Positions 10,277 to 19,396 of a stretch of DNA of 64,000 nucleotides are shown piece after piece. The notes under the pieces are model-generated. The model ran no database searches. It had not been told where the DNA came from and was given only the letters and a program-made list of their open reading frames with translations. Position 1 is the stretch's first letter, and each line of letters begins with the position of its first letter. The stretch spans positions 186,001-250,000 of the forward strand of contig JAUHXC010000012.1 of NCBI GenBank assembly GCA_030427205.1, in the 5' to 3' direction. Source of the DNA: a bacterium. Its GTDB lineage: Bacteria > Myxococcota_A > Bradymonadia > UBA7976 > UBA1532. Both the position numbers and the translations under genes were made by a program.

Positions 10277-13200
10277 GTGCCCGTGCCTGAGTCCAGCGAC
10301 GACGCCGACGAGGGGCCGGGCCTGCTCGGGCGCTTCTGGCAGCGTCTGGTCGCCCGCGTGGCCGGCCTCGGGCTCATCGACCGCACCTTGACGATGTGCC
10401 TCATCGTGCTGGCCACGACCGTGCCGTTCGCCTTGTGGGGCTTCTGGAACGACGCCGACGACCACCCGATCCTGCGCCCGGGTTGGTACGACGTGGGCTA
10501 CGCGGTGACCGTCGCGACGGTGCTCGGCTGGCTGATCCTCTCCATCCGGCTGCTCGCTGTTCGGCGCACCCGGGACGAAGATCCGGTCACGTTCTACGCG
10601 ATCAGCCTGCTCTATGGGGTCATGAGCGCGCTCTTCGCGCTCGCCACGGGCTGGGACACCGGCCCGTGGGTGCCGCTGTTCTACTTCGGCATCGCCGGCG
10701 GCGGCTTCGTCTGGATGGACCGGCCCCGCGAGACCTGGGTTGCGATGGCGGCGGCGACCGTCGTCCTGCTCACGGGCATCGTGGGGGAACAGCTCGGCTA
10801 CATCCCACACGCGTGGGGGCTCGCGAGCTCTCCGAATCAGGGGGGTGAGGTGCCACTGTGGTGGCACGGCCTCATCGGCGGGCAGACGATCTCCAACTGC
10901 ATCATCATGTTCCTGCTCGTGCGCTACATCGCGCTGCGCTGGCGCCGCAGCGAGCGGGCGGTCGCCGAGCGAAACGGTCTCCTGCAGCGCATGTTCGGCC
11001 GCTACATGTCGACCGAGGTCATGCGGACATTGCTCGACAACCCGGCAGAGGCGCTGACTCTGGGGGGTGATCGGCGCGAGGTCACGTTGCTCATGAGCGG
11101 GCTGCGAAACTTCACGGCGCTGTCGGCGAAGCTCGCGCCGCACGACATCATCGATCTGCTCAACGACTACTTCGAGGTCATGGTCGACGTGTGCCTCGAT
11201 CACCAGGGCACGATCAACGAGATCCTCGGCGACAGCATGCTCGTCGTCTTCGGCGCGCCGGAGTCGTGCGACGACCACGCTGACCGAGCGGTGGCCTGTG
11301 CGCTGGCGATGCAGCGCGCGATGGAGACGGTCAATGCCCGAAATCGGGTCCTCGGACGCCCGATCCTGGAGATGGGCATCGGGCTCAACACGGGCGAGGT
11401 CGTCGTCGGCAACATCGGCTCGAGCAAGCGGACGAAGTACGGCGTCGTCGGCAGCCACGTGAACCGAACCGGCCGCATCGAGTCCTACTCGGCGGGCGGG
11501 CAGGTACTGGCATCGGCCTCGGTGATCGCGCACGCCCGGCGCGGGGTAGAGGCCAGTCCGGGCGTCACCATGCGGCCCAAAGGCGGGGAGCCGATCCAGC
11601 TCGTGACCGTGCGCGGCGTGCACGACGGCAGCCGTCCGACGCCGACCGTCATACGCTCGACCGCCGACGCAGCGCGGGACCGCTGGCGGGGACTCGAAGC
11701 CAGGGTCGGCGCGCTGCGGCACATCGATCGCGTGCTCGTGCTGTACGGGATCACGCTGGCCACCACCGCCGGTACCGGGCTGTGGGCCTATAGGAGCGAT
11801 GCCAGCACCGATCCCATGTTCCGCGATGGCTGGTTTCAAATCTCGTATGCCTTCTTGTGGGTCTGCGTCGCGCTGCATACCCTGATGATCGCGGCGTGTC
11901 TCGTGCTGCGTCGTACAAAGGGCGATGTCGCCCTCATAGGCGATCTGGGCGGTATACTCTACGGCTTCCAGAATGCGATGTTCGCCCTCGCCATCGGTTG
12001 GGATACCAGCCCCTGGGTTCCCCTCGCGATCTTCGGCATCGCATGTGCCAGCTTCATCTGGACCCACAGCCCCCGATCGGGCTGGCTGGCTCTGGCCGCG
12101 AGCCTCACGACGCTCGCGGCTGGCATCACCGCTGAGATGCTCGGGTGGATTCCACATGCCTTCCTGCTCGCCGAGGCCCCCAACCAGGCCGGGGCTGTCG
12201 AAGGATGGTGGCATGTGATCATCGGATTGCAGACGCTGATCGTCAGCTGGTCGGTGTGCTTCATGATCCGCTACGCGGTGCACCGCGGTCACATCCACGA
12301 GGCCGAACTCGCGTCGCGCAATGACCTGCTGCGGTACATGTTCGGGCGCTACATGTCGACCGAGGTCATGCGGGCGCTGCTCGAAGAGCCTGACGAAGCG
12401 CTCGGGCTCGGGGGACAGCAGCGTGAGGTGACGCTGGTCATGACCGATCTTCGGGGCTTCACCGCCCTCGCCGAGACGCTCACCCCCGAGCAGACCATCG
12501 GACTGCTCAACGATTACTTCGATGTGATGGTGGACGTCTGCCTCGAGTATGGGGGCACGATCAACGAGATCATCGGCGATGCCTTGTTGATCGTCTTCGG
12601 CGCCCCGACCCCGTGCGATGACCACGCCGATCGCGCGGTGGCCTGCGCGGTGGCGATGCAGCAGGCGATGGACACCGTCAACGCGCGCAACAAGGCGCTG
12701 GGTCGGCCTCAACTCGAGATGGGCATCGGCGTCAACACCGGCGAGGTGGTCGTCGGCAATGTCGGCTCGCGCAAGCGCACCCGCTACGGGGTCGTCGGCA
12801 GGCAGGTCAACCGGACCGCTCGTATCGAGTCCTACACCGTCGGTGGACAGGTGCTCGTCTCGCAATCGGTCATCGACGCAGCGCGCGCACCCATCGGCCT
12901 GCGCGCGACGCACACCGTGGGCGTAGATGTCGGGCAGCCGTTCACGCTGCACGTCGTCGAGAGCATCGGCGCGCCGTACGGTCTGACCGTGCCCGATATC
13001 AGCGCTTCGATGCGGACGCTCGACGCCCCCCGTGCTCTGCAGATCGCGCTGCTCAGCGGAAAGCACGTCTCCGACATGCGCCTCGACGCGCGCGCACTCG
13101 CCCTCGGCGACCGGACGATACGCCTTGAGATCGCGCGTACGGTGCAGGTCTTCGACAACTTGGAGTTGATCCTGCTGTCGCCGGTCGTGCGTGCGATCTA

Positions 13201-13312
13201 CGGCAAGGTCGTTGAGGCAGATGCCTCTGCGGACGCCCGCTCGACGCTGTGTACGGTACACCTGACATCGGTCCCCACCGAGGCGAAGCGGCGTCTGTTG
13301 CGCTGGTCTTGA
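10277..13312 (+). CDS. Double membrane-anchored class III nucleotidyl cyclase (two modules in one chain)
   Basis: 1011 residues from GTG at 10277, with GAGG 6 nt upstream. The protein is an internal duplication. Each half has a multi-pass membrane region (about residues 35-225 and 485-680), a conserved FGRYMSTEVM linker and a cyclase domain. Domain 1 (about 260-440) has SGLRNFT where the first metal Asp is normally found (TDLRGFT), so that Asp is lost, while GD at about 318 and the Asn/Arg pair in VNRTGRIE remain. Domain 2 (about 710-885) has both metal Asps (TDLRGFT, IIGDALL) and VNRTARIE. In both, the adenine-selecting Lys is Glu (TINEI), as in guanylate cyclases. The last 130 residues (including VFDNLELILLSP and a terminal TSVP.EAKRRLL) vaguely resemble a PilZ-type domain. 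Product nucleotide is inferred, not proven. Confidence 0.9.
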   Translation: MPVPESSDDADEGPGLLGRFWQRLVARVAGLGLIDRTLTMCLIVLATTVPFALWGFWNDADDHPILRPGWYDVGYAVTVATVLGWLILSIRLLAVRRTRDEDPVTFYAISLLYGVMSALFALATGWDTGPWVPLFYFGIAGGGFVWMDRPRETWVAMAAATVVLLTGIVGEQLGYIPHAWGLASSPNQGGEVPLWWHGLIGGQTISNCIIMFLLVRYIALRWRRSERAVAERNGLLQRMFGRYMSTEVMRTLLDNPAEALTLGGDRREVTLLMSGLRNFTALSAKLAPHDIIDLLNDYFEVMVDVCLDHQGTINEILGDSMLVVFGAPESCDDHADRAVACALAMQRAMETVNARNRVLGRPILEMGIGLNTGEVVVGNIGSSKRTKYGVVGSHVNRTGRIESYSAGGQVLASASVIAHARRGVEASPGVTMRPKGGEPIQLVTVRGVHDGSRPTPTVIRSTADAARDRWRGLEARVGALRHIDRVLVLYGITLATTAGTGLWAYRSDASTDPMFRDGWFQISYAFLWVCVALHTLMIAACLVLRRTKGDVALIGDLGGILYGFQNAMFALAIGWDTSPWVPLAIFGIACASFIWTHSPRSGWLALAASLTTLAAGITAEMLGWIPHAFLLAEAPNQAGAVEGWWHVIIGLQTLIVSWSVCFMIRYAVHRGHIHEAELASRNDLLRYMFGRYMSTEVMRALLEEPDEALGLGGQQREVTLVMTDLRGFTALAETLTPEQTIGLLNDYFDVMVDVCLEYGGTINEIIGDALLIVFGAPTPCDDHADRAVACAVAMQQAMDTVNARNKALGRPQLEMGIGVNTGEVVVGNVGSRKRTRYGVVGRQVNRTARIESYTVGGQVLVSQSVIDAARAPIGLRATHTVGVDVGQPFTLHVVESIGAPYGLTVPDISASMRTLDAPRALQIALLSGKHVSDMRLDARALALGDRTIRLEIARTVQVFDNLELILLSPVVRAIYGKVVEADASADARSTLCTVHLTSVPTEAKRRLLRWS

Positions 13313-13408
13313 TGGCTGCAGCGTCGTCACCCGTAACGGCGGGCGACTCACATAGAGCGGGGCAGGTTGAGCCGGGCGATCCCTATGGAATGCGCCGACT
13401 GTTGCCCG

Positions 13409-14509
13409 TCACGGTCGATCATGCCCGGCCGACCCGCTGTCACCGAGCGTGAACCGGCCGAACGGCGAGAGCCAGAGCGTCAGTGGCTTCGCCCGGGCGG
13501 GCAGCGTCGTGAAGCGATCGACGCCGTCGATCAGCGCCGCGGCCGGACCCGGCGGTGCGCAGTGCCGGACGGCCGGGCTCTGGTCCCAGCGGATGAACGG
13601 CGCGTCGGCGTCGCCGCCCGGCCGGATGATCTCCGCGCGCCGCAGCGCCGGGTCGTCTTCGGCCATGGCATCGAGCGCCTCGCGCATCTCGGCGTAGGTC
13701 ACGACGCCGTCGGCGTCTTCGTCCGCGACGCCGCTCGCCGCCGCGCGCAGGGCGTGGCTGAAGAGCCCGCCGCGCTCGGCGCCCTCGAACGTGACCGAGC
13801 GCCCGGCGAGGTGCGCGCCGACGCCTGGGAAGGCCTCGCCGAACGCGACCTCGTAGGTCTCCAGCGGCGGCGGCTGCACGACGCGCTCGGTCAGCTTCAT
13901 GGCTCGGATCTGAAGCAACGTATAGCTGAAGCACGTATCGGCGATGAGATGCACCTCACCGCGCTCGGCGAGCGGGGCCAGGACGTGCTTGGCGAAGAGG
14001 GCCGAGTCGATCACCCCTGCGTAGCCCGGTCCGGCCCCGTCCGGCCGGCCGAAGAACGCCAGCCGGGCGCCCGCTTCCGACGGGACCCGAAGGCCATGGC
14101 CCGCGATGTAGACGTAGATGCGTGGCCGGGCCTTCGAGGGCTGGTGATCGATGTCGGCGACGATCTCGGCCACGCTCTGGCGCAGGCTGCGCCATGTCGG
14201 CGGGCGCAGGCGGAAGGCCGATATCCGCCGCAGGATGTCCGGGCCGGGCTCGCTGTGCAGGCGCATCTGCGTCGGCCCGAGCGCTTCGAACACGCGGGCC
14301 ATATGCGCCAGATCGTCGTCGACCATCGCCAGATCGGGCAGCTTCTCCGATGCCAGCGACGTGCCATCCGGCGCGCCGTACGGATAGCCATACAGGAGCG
14401 CGTAGACCGGTGGGCCTTCACTGCGCTCGATCGCGGGGCAGTCTTCGGCCGCGCTCGCCGTCGAGCCGAGCGCCATGAGCATCAGCAGCGACAGCAAGGC
14501 GCGGAGCAT
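13409..14509 (-). CDS. Secreted caspase-like (peptidase C14) protein
   Basis: 366 residues with an N-terminal signal peptide (LLSLLMLMALGSTASAA). The catalytic dyad of the caspase/metacaspase fold is recognisable as His in YVYIAGHGLR and Cys in HLIADTCFSY. A short EF-hand-like loop (DEDADGVVTYAEM) follows, which suggests calcium dependence as in metacaspases. The C-terminus is Ala/Pro-rich without a membrane anchor. GGAGAA lies about 5 nt before the ATG. It is a paralogue of the next gene upstream on the same strand (14606-16318); both face the double-cyclase gene. Periplasmic or extracellular peptidase activity is inferred from the dyad; substrates are unknown. Confidence 0.8.
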   Translation of the reverse strand: MLRALLSLLMLMALGSTASAAEDCPAIERSEGPPVYALLYGYPYGAPDGTSLASEKLPDLAMVDDDLAHMARVFEALGPTQMRLHSEPGPDILRRISAFRLRPPTWRSLRQSVAEIVADIDHQPSKARPRIYVYIAGHGLRVPSEAGARLAFFGRPDGAGPGYAGVIDSALFAKHVLAPLAERGEVHLIADTCFSYTLLQIRAMKLTERVVQPPPLETYEVAFGEAFPGVGAHLAGRSVTFEGAERGGLFSHALRAAASGVADEDADGVVTYAEMREALDAMAEDDPALRRAEIIRPGGDADAPFIRWDQSPAVRHCAPPGPAAALIDGVDRFTTLPARAKPLTLWLSPFGRFTLGDSGSAGHDRP

Positions 14510-14605
14510 TCGACTTCTCCCGTCTTCGGGTAATAGCGTCGGAGTGACTAAGAGACGAGGCGGCCGATCTGACCGCTGCGCTTGTCGGATTTTGTGCTTT
14601 TCGGG

Positions 14606-16318
14606 CTACAGGCCCGCCAGCGAGTCGAAGTCGACCCCCGCGTTGAGCCGCAGCGTCGGCCCGATCGGGACGCCGGCCAGCGCGATACCCAGCTCGGCGT
14701 CGACCCGCCAGCGGGTGTGGGCCAACATCGGCGAGGTGAGCGCGGCACGCAGCGCGAAGTCCTGGATGTCGAACTGCTTCGCGCCGATCAAGCCACCCCG
14801 GCCCCAGAGGCGGTGCCGCCCGGTGAGTATGTCCGCCGAGATGTCGTAGACCCCACGGGAGACGAGGTAGCCGTAGCCGGCGCGCCCACCGATGCGGTGA
14901 CCGGTGAACGCCCCCGGACGGTCGCGCGGATCAGAGGACGTGGCGAACGCCGAGGCGTGGGCGTAGGCGAACTCGGCCAGCAGCCGGTGGCGGCGATAGC
15001 CGACCCGCGCGGCGAGATCGCCATGGGCCCAATACGCGGGCGCCCCGCGCTCTTCGACATCAAGCAGCGATAGCCCGCCCAGCGCCGCGACCCCGACGCT
15101 CACCGGCGAAGGCGTGGATGGCAGCCATGGGCTCGGCGTGGGCTCGGTGGCGAGCAGCGCCGGCAGAGGCTCCCAGGCGGTCGGGGGCGCGGCCGGTGCT
15201 TTGTGCTCCGGCGCACCCTCGGACAGCGCGAAGGTGGCCCGGTCGAGATACTGCACCGGGCCGTTCTCCGCGACGAAGTAGCGTCCCGCGCCGCCCCACC
15301 GCTCCAGCCCGAGCGTGCGTCCGAGCGGAAGCCAATACACCCGCGGCTCGTCGGGCAAGTGAACCGTGGCATACAGCTCCGGCTCGTCGAACAGGACGAA
15401 CCGCCCCTCGACGTCGCCTCCGAAGCAGACCCGGGCCGCCCGGGATGCCCGCCAGTCGATGAATGGTCGATCCCATTTGCCGGCGGGTGGGATCACCTCG
15501 GGATCGGGGCTCTCGCGCAGATCGGGCAGCACCTGCGGCAAGGCATCCGCCATCTCGCCATATGTGATGATGCCATCCCGATCGTGATCGGCGACGCCGA
15601 TCGCGAGCGAGCGTACGAGGTGGCTGAAGATGCCACCGTAGGGCCGCACCTCGGGTGTCTTGCCACGGGCGGCGAGCTGGGCGCCGACCGTCGGGAAACG
15701 CCCGACGAAGTCCAGCGCGTGGGTGCTCAAGCGGGGCGGCTCCGACTGCCCGCCGCGGGTCCGCACGATGTGCGCGCCATGGCAGGTGTCGACGATGACA
15801 TGAACGTCCGCGCGCGCGGCGAGCGGGGCGACGATGTGTTCGGCGATGAGCCGGGCGCCGATGACACCGTCGAAGCCCGGCCCCTTGGCTGGCGAGTCGG
15901 GCGCGGTGAAGAGCTGGAGCCGGTCGGCGGCGTCGACGTGCCCGTGGCCGGCGAAGTACAGATATACGTGCGGGCGCTGTTTGGCGGTCGGATCGATATC
16001 GGCGAGCACGGTGGCGACGCTGGCGCGCAGGTCGCGCCACGTCGCGGGCTGGTGGATGATGCCATTGTCTCGGAGGCGGCTCGACGCCGGGCTGTGCACG
16101 AGGGCCCGGCGCGGGCCGAGCGAGCCGAAGAAGCGCCACATGCTGAGCAGATCGCGGTCGACCATCGAGAGCGGGTCGGGCTCGCGGGGACTGTCGGGGT
16201 AGCCATGCAGGATGGCATAGACCGGCGGGCCTTGGATGCGCTCGATGGGATCACAGGTCTCGGCGCGCAGCGGCGCGGCGATGGTGAGGACCATCAGGGC
16301 GAGCAGGCAGCGGATCAT
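14606..16318 (-). CDS. Secreted caspase-like protein with C-terminal probable beta-barrel
   Basis: 570 residues. The start at 16318 is supported by a signal peptide (IRCLLALMVLTIAAPLRA) and GGAGGG 7 nt upstream; the frame stays open far upstream but without a signal. The caspase-like domain has His in YLYFAGHGHVD and Cys in HVIVDTCHGAH, followed by an EF-hand-like DHDRDGIITYGEM. A Pro-rich linker (about residues 375-405) leads into about 160 residues of alternating polar/hydrophobic strands rich in Gly, Arg, Tyr and Ala, which end in a hydrophobic residue like outer-membrane barrels. The first 300 residues are paralogous to the 366-residue neighbour, which lacks the barrel. A possible reading is a protease tethered to the outer membrane, working with a soluble partner. 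Confidence 0.8.
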   Translation of the reverse strand: MIRCLLALMVLTIAAPLRAETCDPIERIQGPPVYAILHGYPDSPREPDPLSMVDRDLLSMWRFFGSLGPRRALVHSPASSRLRDNGIIHQPATWRDLRASVATVLADIDPTAKQRPHVYLYFAGHGHVDAADRLQLFTAPDSPAKGPGFDGVIGARLIAEHIVAPLAARADVHVIVDTCHGAHIVRTRGGQSEPPRLSTHALDFVGRFPTVGAQLAARGKTPEVRPYGGIFSHLVRSLAIGVADHDRDGIITYGEMADALPQVLPDLRESPDPEVIPPAGKWDRPFIDWRASRAARVCFGGDVEGRFVLFDEPELYATVHLPDEPRVYWLPLGRTLGLERWGGAGRYFVAENGPVQYLDRATFALSEGAPEHKAPAAPPTAWEPLPALLATEPTPSPWLPSTPSPVSVGVAALGGLSLLDVEERGAPAYWAHGDLAARVGYRRHRLLAEFAYAHASAFATSSDPRDRPGAFTGHRIGGRAGYGYLVSRGVYDISADILTGRHRLWGRGGLIGAKQFDIQDFALRAALTSPMLAHTRWRVDAELGIALAGVPIGPTLRLNAGVDFDSLAGL

Positions 16319-16441
16319 GGTGTCGCCCTCCAGTCGTTGCGGCCCCAGCATCGCCCCGCTGAGACGACGGATCAACGGTATCCGCGGTGGCCGGTCGTCA
16401 CGGGCGGTGGTAGTCTGCTCACACGTCGTTCTCGGAGGCTC

Positions 16442-18325
16442 ATGCGCCATCGCGCCCTGCTCCTGCTCGCGTTTGGCCTGCTCGCAGGCTGCGGCGACGA
16501 GTTCTACACGCAGGTGCCAACCGACGGACACACCGACTGCACATCGATCGGCGAGAGCGACTGGACTCGGATTCGCGACAACCCGCGCCACTGCGGCGGC
16601 TGCGGCATCGCGTGCCCGGCGGGCGTGCCGTGCGTCGACTACGAGTGCCGGATGGACAGCGTCCTGCACTGCGGCGCGGCCGGGCGGCAGTGCTTCGCGG
16701 CGGGCGAGACGCCGCGGGCGATGGCGTGTATCGACTTCCGCGATGATGAGGCCCCGCCGGGGATCGAGCTGGTCGGCGGGCACGGCTGCGTTCAGATCGA
16801 GCCGCCGCGGGTCGACGTGGGCGGTGAGCCGCCCGCCAACGTGGCGAAGCTGGGCGGGCGCTGGTTGACGTTCGCCGGGCATACGCCGGGCTGCGCCGAC
16901 GGGCTGGACAGCACGGCGTGTCGGACGGCCGAGGTGAGCTGGACGCCGTGCGAGCGTTCGATCAGCGCCCGGGTGCCCTACGACTTCGCGATCATGACCG
17001 ACGAGATGAGTCGCGGGCAGTACCGCCACTGGATGTGCGACTGCGACGAGCCCAAGTACGGGGACTGCGTCGAGCTGTGCGCCGAGCGCGACGCGCCCGA
17101 CGCCAGCGCGCGGGCCGCGCAGCCGATGACCGGCGTGAACTGGTGCGACGCCTACACCGCCTGCAAGCGGATGGGCGCGCGGCTGCCGACCGCGCACGAG
17201 TTCGCGCTGCTGGAGGCCGAGGTCAACGCGCCCAAGACGCTGTTCGACGATGCGCTGAGCTGCGGCGCCTGGGCCGACGAGACCGGGCGGGTGCCCTGGC
17301 TGGCCGAGTGCCTCGATACGCCGATCGACGATCTGGCGTTGGACGACGTCAAAGGGGCCGCCGGTCGGGTCTTCGTGGCCGGTGCCGGGCTGGCCGCGCC
17401 AGAGGCGGTTCATCACCTGATCGGCAACGTATCGGAGTGGCTGGCCGATCCGCTGAGCGCCTTGACCACGAAGCCCGACGAGCGCGGCGTCCTCTGGGGC
17501 TTGCCGGTCGGCGGCGAGGCGTTCACCCAACCGCGGCTGGTGCGCGGGCGCAGCCTGTTCAGCCCGGCGGGGCAGCCCGGTGCGCAGCTGATCGCGGTCG
17601 AGCCGAGTGTGCGGACGCGGGATCTGGGCCTGCGCTGCGCGCGCACCGTCGACGCGCCATTCGAGGTTGCGGTGCCCTACGACGGCGCGAAAGAGCCGCG
17701 CGACTATGCCGACTGCGAGGTCGAGCCGATCGGTCTGCGCCCCGTGCGTCGCTCGATGGGCGAGCAGGTCTTCCGAGCGACCGATGTCTGCGTCGATACC
17801 GAGCGCGAGCTGCCGGTCGACTTCTCCGAGAAGCTTCTGGCGCGGGGCCGCGAGCTGTTCGTGCGCGGCCGCGACTTCGGCCCGCTCGCCCGCCGGGCCA
17901 TCAGCGGCGAGCTGGCCGCCCTCGGCCCGGCCCGGTTCGCGATGGACGAGCAGTGGTGGCTCGTCAAGCCGGCTCGGCAGCGCCACGCCACGCTCGAGTT
18001 CCGGGTCGCCGACGAGCCCATCCGGTTGACCTGGCGCGGCGAAGAGATGCCGCGCACCTCGCGCTGCATGGCGATGGCCGGCGCTGACCCGTCGACCGCC
18101 GAGGCCTACAGCCGGCTCGTGAGACGACATGAGTTCGTCCTCGATCGGGGTGACATCTGGATGCTGCGGCGGTTCGGCGTCGAGGACGCCTGCGCGCACC
18201 TCACGTGCAGCGACGACGATGTGCTCCAGGCGTCGTGCGTCGCCGACTGCCCCGGCTGGATCTTGCCGTTCGCCATCGAGTTCCAGCCGGTCGAGCCGGG
18301 CAGCGACGCGCTCGTCTGCCGCTGA
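16442..18325 (+). CDS. Lipoprotein with formylglycine-generating-enzyme (FGE)-like domain
   Basis: 627 residues. The start at 16442 has GGAGG just upstream and a lipoprotein signal (LLLLAFGLLAGC, lipobox LAGC). A myxobacterial-style Cys knot (HCGGCGIACPAG) follows. The middle (about 150-400) has the FGE/SUMF1-type layout: MTDEMSRGQYRHW, PMTGVNWCDAYTACKRMGARLPTAHEF, HLIGNVSEWLAD and a terminal LGLRCAR. These are hallmarks of the C-type-lectin-like FGE fold. True FGE activity cannot be claimed, and no sulfatase lies nearby. The C-terminal 220 residues are unrecognised and hold several Cys. It is probably anchored in the outer membrane and used for surface binding or modification. It ends 6 bp before a convergent gene. 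Confidence 0.8.
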   Translation: MRHRALLLLAFGLLAGCGDEFYTQVPTDGHTDCTSIGESDWTRIRDNPRHCGGCGIACPAGVPCVDYECRMDSVLHCGAAGRQCFAAGETPRAMACIDFRDDEAPPGIELVGGHGCVQIEPPRVDVGGEPPANVAKLGGRWLTFAGHTPGCADGLDSTACRTAEVSWTPCERSISARVPYDFAIMTDEMSRGQYRHWMCDCDEPKYGDCVELCAERDAPDASARAAQPMTGVNWCDAYTACKRMGARLPTAHEFALLEAEVNAPKTLFDDALSCGAWADETGRVPWLAECLDTPIDDLALDDVKGAAGRVFVAGAGLAAPEAVHHLIGNVSEWLADPLSALTTKPDERGVLWGLPVGGEAFTQPRLVRGRSLFSPAGQPGAQLIAVEPSVRTRDLGLRCARTVDAPFEVAVPYDGAKEPRDYADCEVEPIGLRPVRRSMGEQVFRATDVCVDTERELPVDFSEKLLARGRELFVRGRDFGPLARRAISGELAALGPARFAMDEQWWLVKPARQRHATLEFRVADEPIRLTWRGEEMPRTSRCMAMAGADPSTAEAYSRLVRRHEFVLDRGDIWMLRRFGVEDACAHLTCSDDDVLQASCVADCPGWILPFAIEFQPVEPGSDALVCR

Positions 18326-18336
18326 GCGCGCTCAGC
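18321..18336. terminator. Palindrome shared by two convergent stop codons
   Basis: GCTGAGCGCGCTCAGC is a perfect 16-nt palindrome that includes the TGA stops of both flanking genes. It could act as a compact bidirectional terminator or pause hairpin. There is no T tract, so this is tentative. Confidence 0.3.
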
Positions 18337-19396
18337 GCCGCGGCTGGAAGTCGGCCGGGTCGCAGTCGTCGGGCCGGGTGATCGGGTTGCAGGCGACGGG
18401 GCCGGACGGCGGGATCTCACCGAACAGCGCCGGGAAGCGGGTGCCGACGGCGTGGGCGCCCGTGGCGCGCAGATCGGCGATCATCGCTGGGTCGTCGCTG
18501 GTCCCGTACACCAGGAAGCCCGCCGCCGACAGCGCCTGCATGCGCTCGAGATCGTCGGGGTCGGTGTCGTAGTACCAGGGGTCGCCGTCGAACTCGGGCT
18601 CGAAGGCGAAGACCACCTCGTCGCCGGTCTCGGGGTCCTCCGCCCGGTCGGGGTCACCGACGATGAAGAGCAGCCGCTCGTCTGGATCCAGGCCGCCGCG
18701 CTCGATATAGCGCTCCCGGGCCAGCGCGCGGTTGTTGAGCACGAACATGAACCTGCCCCGGGTCGCCTCGACCGTCGGCCAACCGTCCGCGCGGATCGCG
18801 TCGCGCAGCGTCGGGTGCTCGCCGCGCACGTCCGCCGGCTTGAGGACCCGCTCGCGGCCGACGGTGGCGAGGATCACGTCCTCCAGGACATCGAGCTGAA
18901 AGTGCAGTCCGGGCGAGGTCGCGAAGAGCCACGCCTCGCCCACGAGGAAGACCACCAGAGCCTGATCGTCGTTGGCCTCCACCCACGGCCTGAAGTTGCT
19001 CAGGCACCTGAACCACGTCAGGCAGATCGCGGCGTTGTCCGCCGGATGGTCGGTGACCCGCGGATAGAGCGACCGGCCCGACCACCGATCGGGCCAGAGG
19101 TCGAAGTCGAAGAAGCGGATGCCCTGCTCGGCGGCCTGCTCGGCCAGCGGCAGGTGGGTATAGGCGAACAGCTCGGGGTCTTCCTCGGTGTCCTGCTGGT
19201 GGTAGCTGTTCGTCGTCGCCCGCAGCTGCATGTGGTTGATGCGCAGCGCGTTCGGGTCGGGCGGGACCATGCCGTCGGGCATCTCCACCCGCGCGTCGGG
19301 CTCGCCGCCGTCCATCGGCCCGTCCTGCATCATGTTCGACATCTCGGACTGACACCCGAGCGCCGCCAGGATGACGAACAGCAGCGCGCGTCTCAT
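18332..19396 (-). CDS. Lipoprotein, PI-PLC-like (Ca2+-dependent phosphoinositide PLC fold)
   Basis: 354 residues. The start at 19396 is chosen over an in-frame ATG eight codons upstream because GGAGAG precedes it and the lipoprotein signal (LLFVILAALGC) begins there. The sequence follows the Ca2+-dependent PI-PLC-C1 pattern: INHMQLRATTNSYHQ near the start, RFFDFDLWPD, and a late HAVGTRFP. In typical members the first motif reads GTHNSYH; here the catalytic His position is Thr (ATTNSYH), so activity may be altered or lost. The N-terminus after the lipobox is a Met/Asp/Gly-rich spacer. It is probably an outer-membrane or periplasmic lipoprotein, either a phosphodiesterase-like enzyme or a degenerate binding protein. 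Confidence 0.7.
   Translation of the reverse strand: MRRALLFVILAALGCQSEMSNMMQDGPMDGGEPDARVEMPDGMVPPDPNALRINHMQLRATTNSYHQQDTEEDPELFAYTHLPLAEQAAEQGIRFFDFDLWPDRWSGRSLYPRVTDHPADNAAICLTWFRCLSNFRPWVEANDDQALVVFLVGEAWLFATSPGLHFQLDVLEDVILATVGRERVLKPADVRGEHPTLRDAIRADGWPTVEATRGRFMFVLNNRALARERYIERGGLDPDERLLFIVGDPDRAEDPETGDEVVFAFEPEFDGDPWYYDTDPDDLERMQALSAAGFLVYGTSDDPAMIADLRATGAHAVGTRFPALFGEIPPSGPVACNPITRPDDCDPADFQPRR

Noticed and set aside
10253-13351. 1032-codon minus-strand frame opposite the double cyclase
   Set aside because: No recognisable domain, composition typical of antisense high-GC shadows, and the plus strand encodes two unmistakable cyclase domains.
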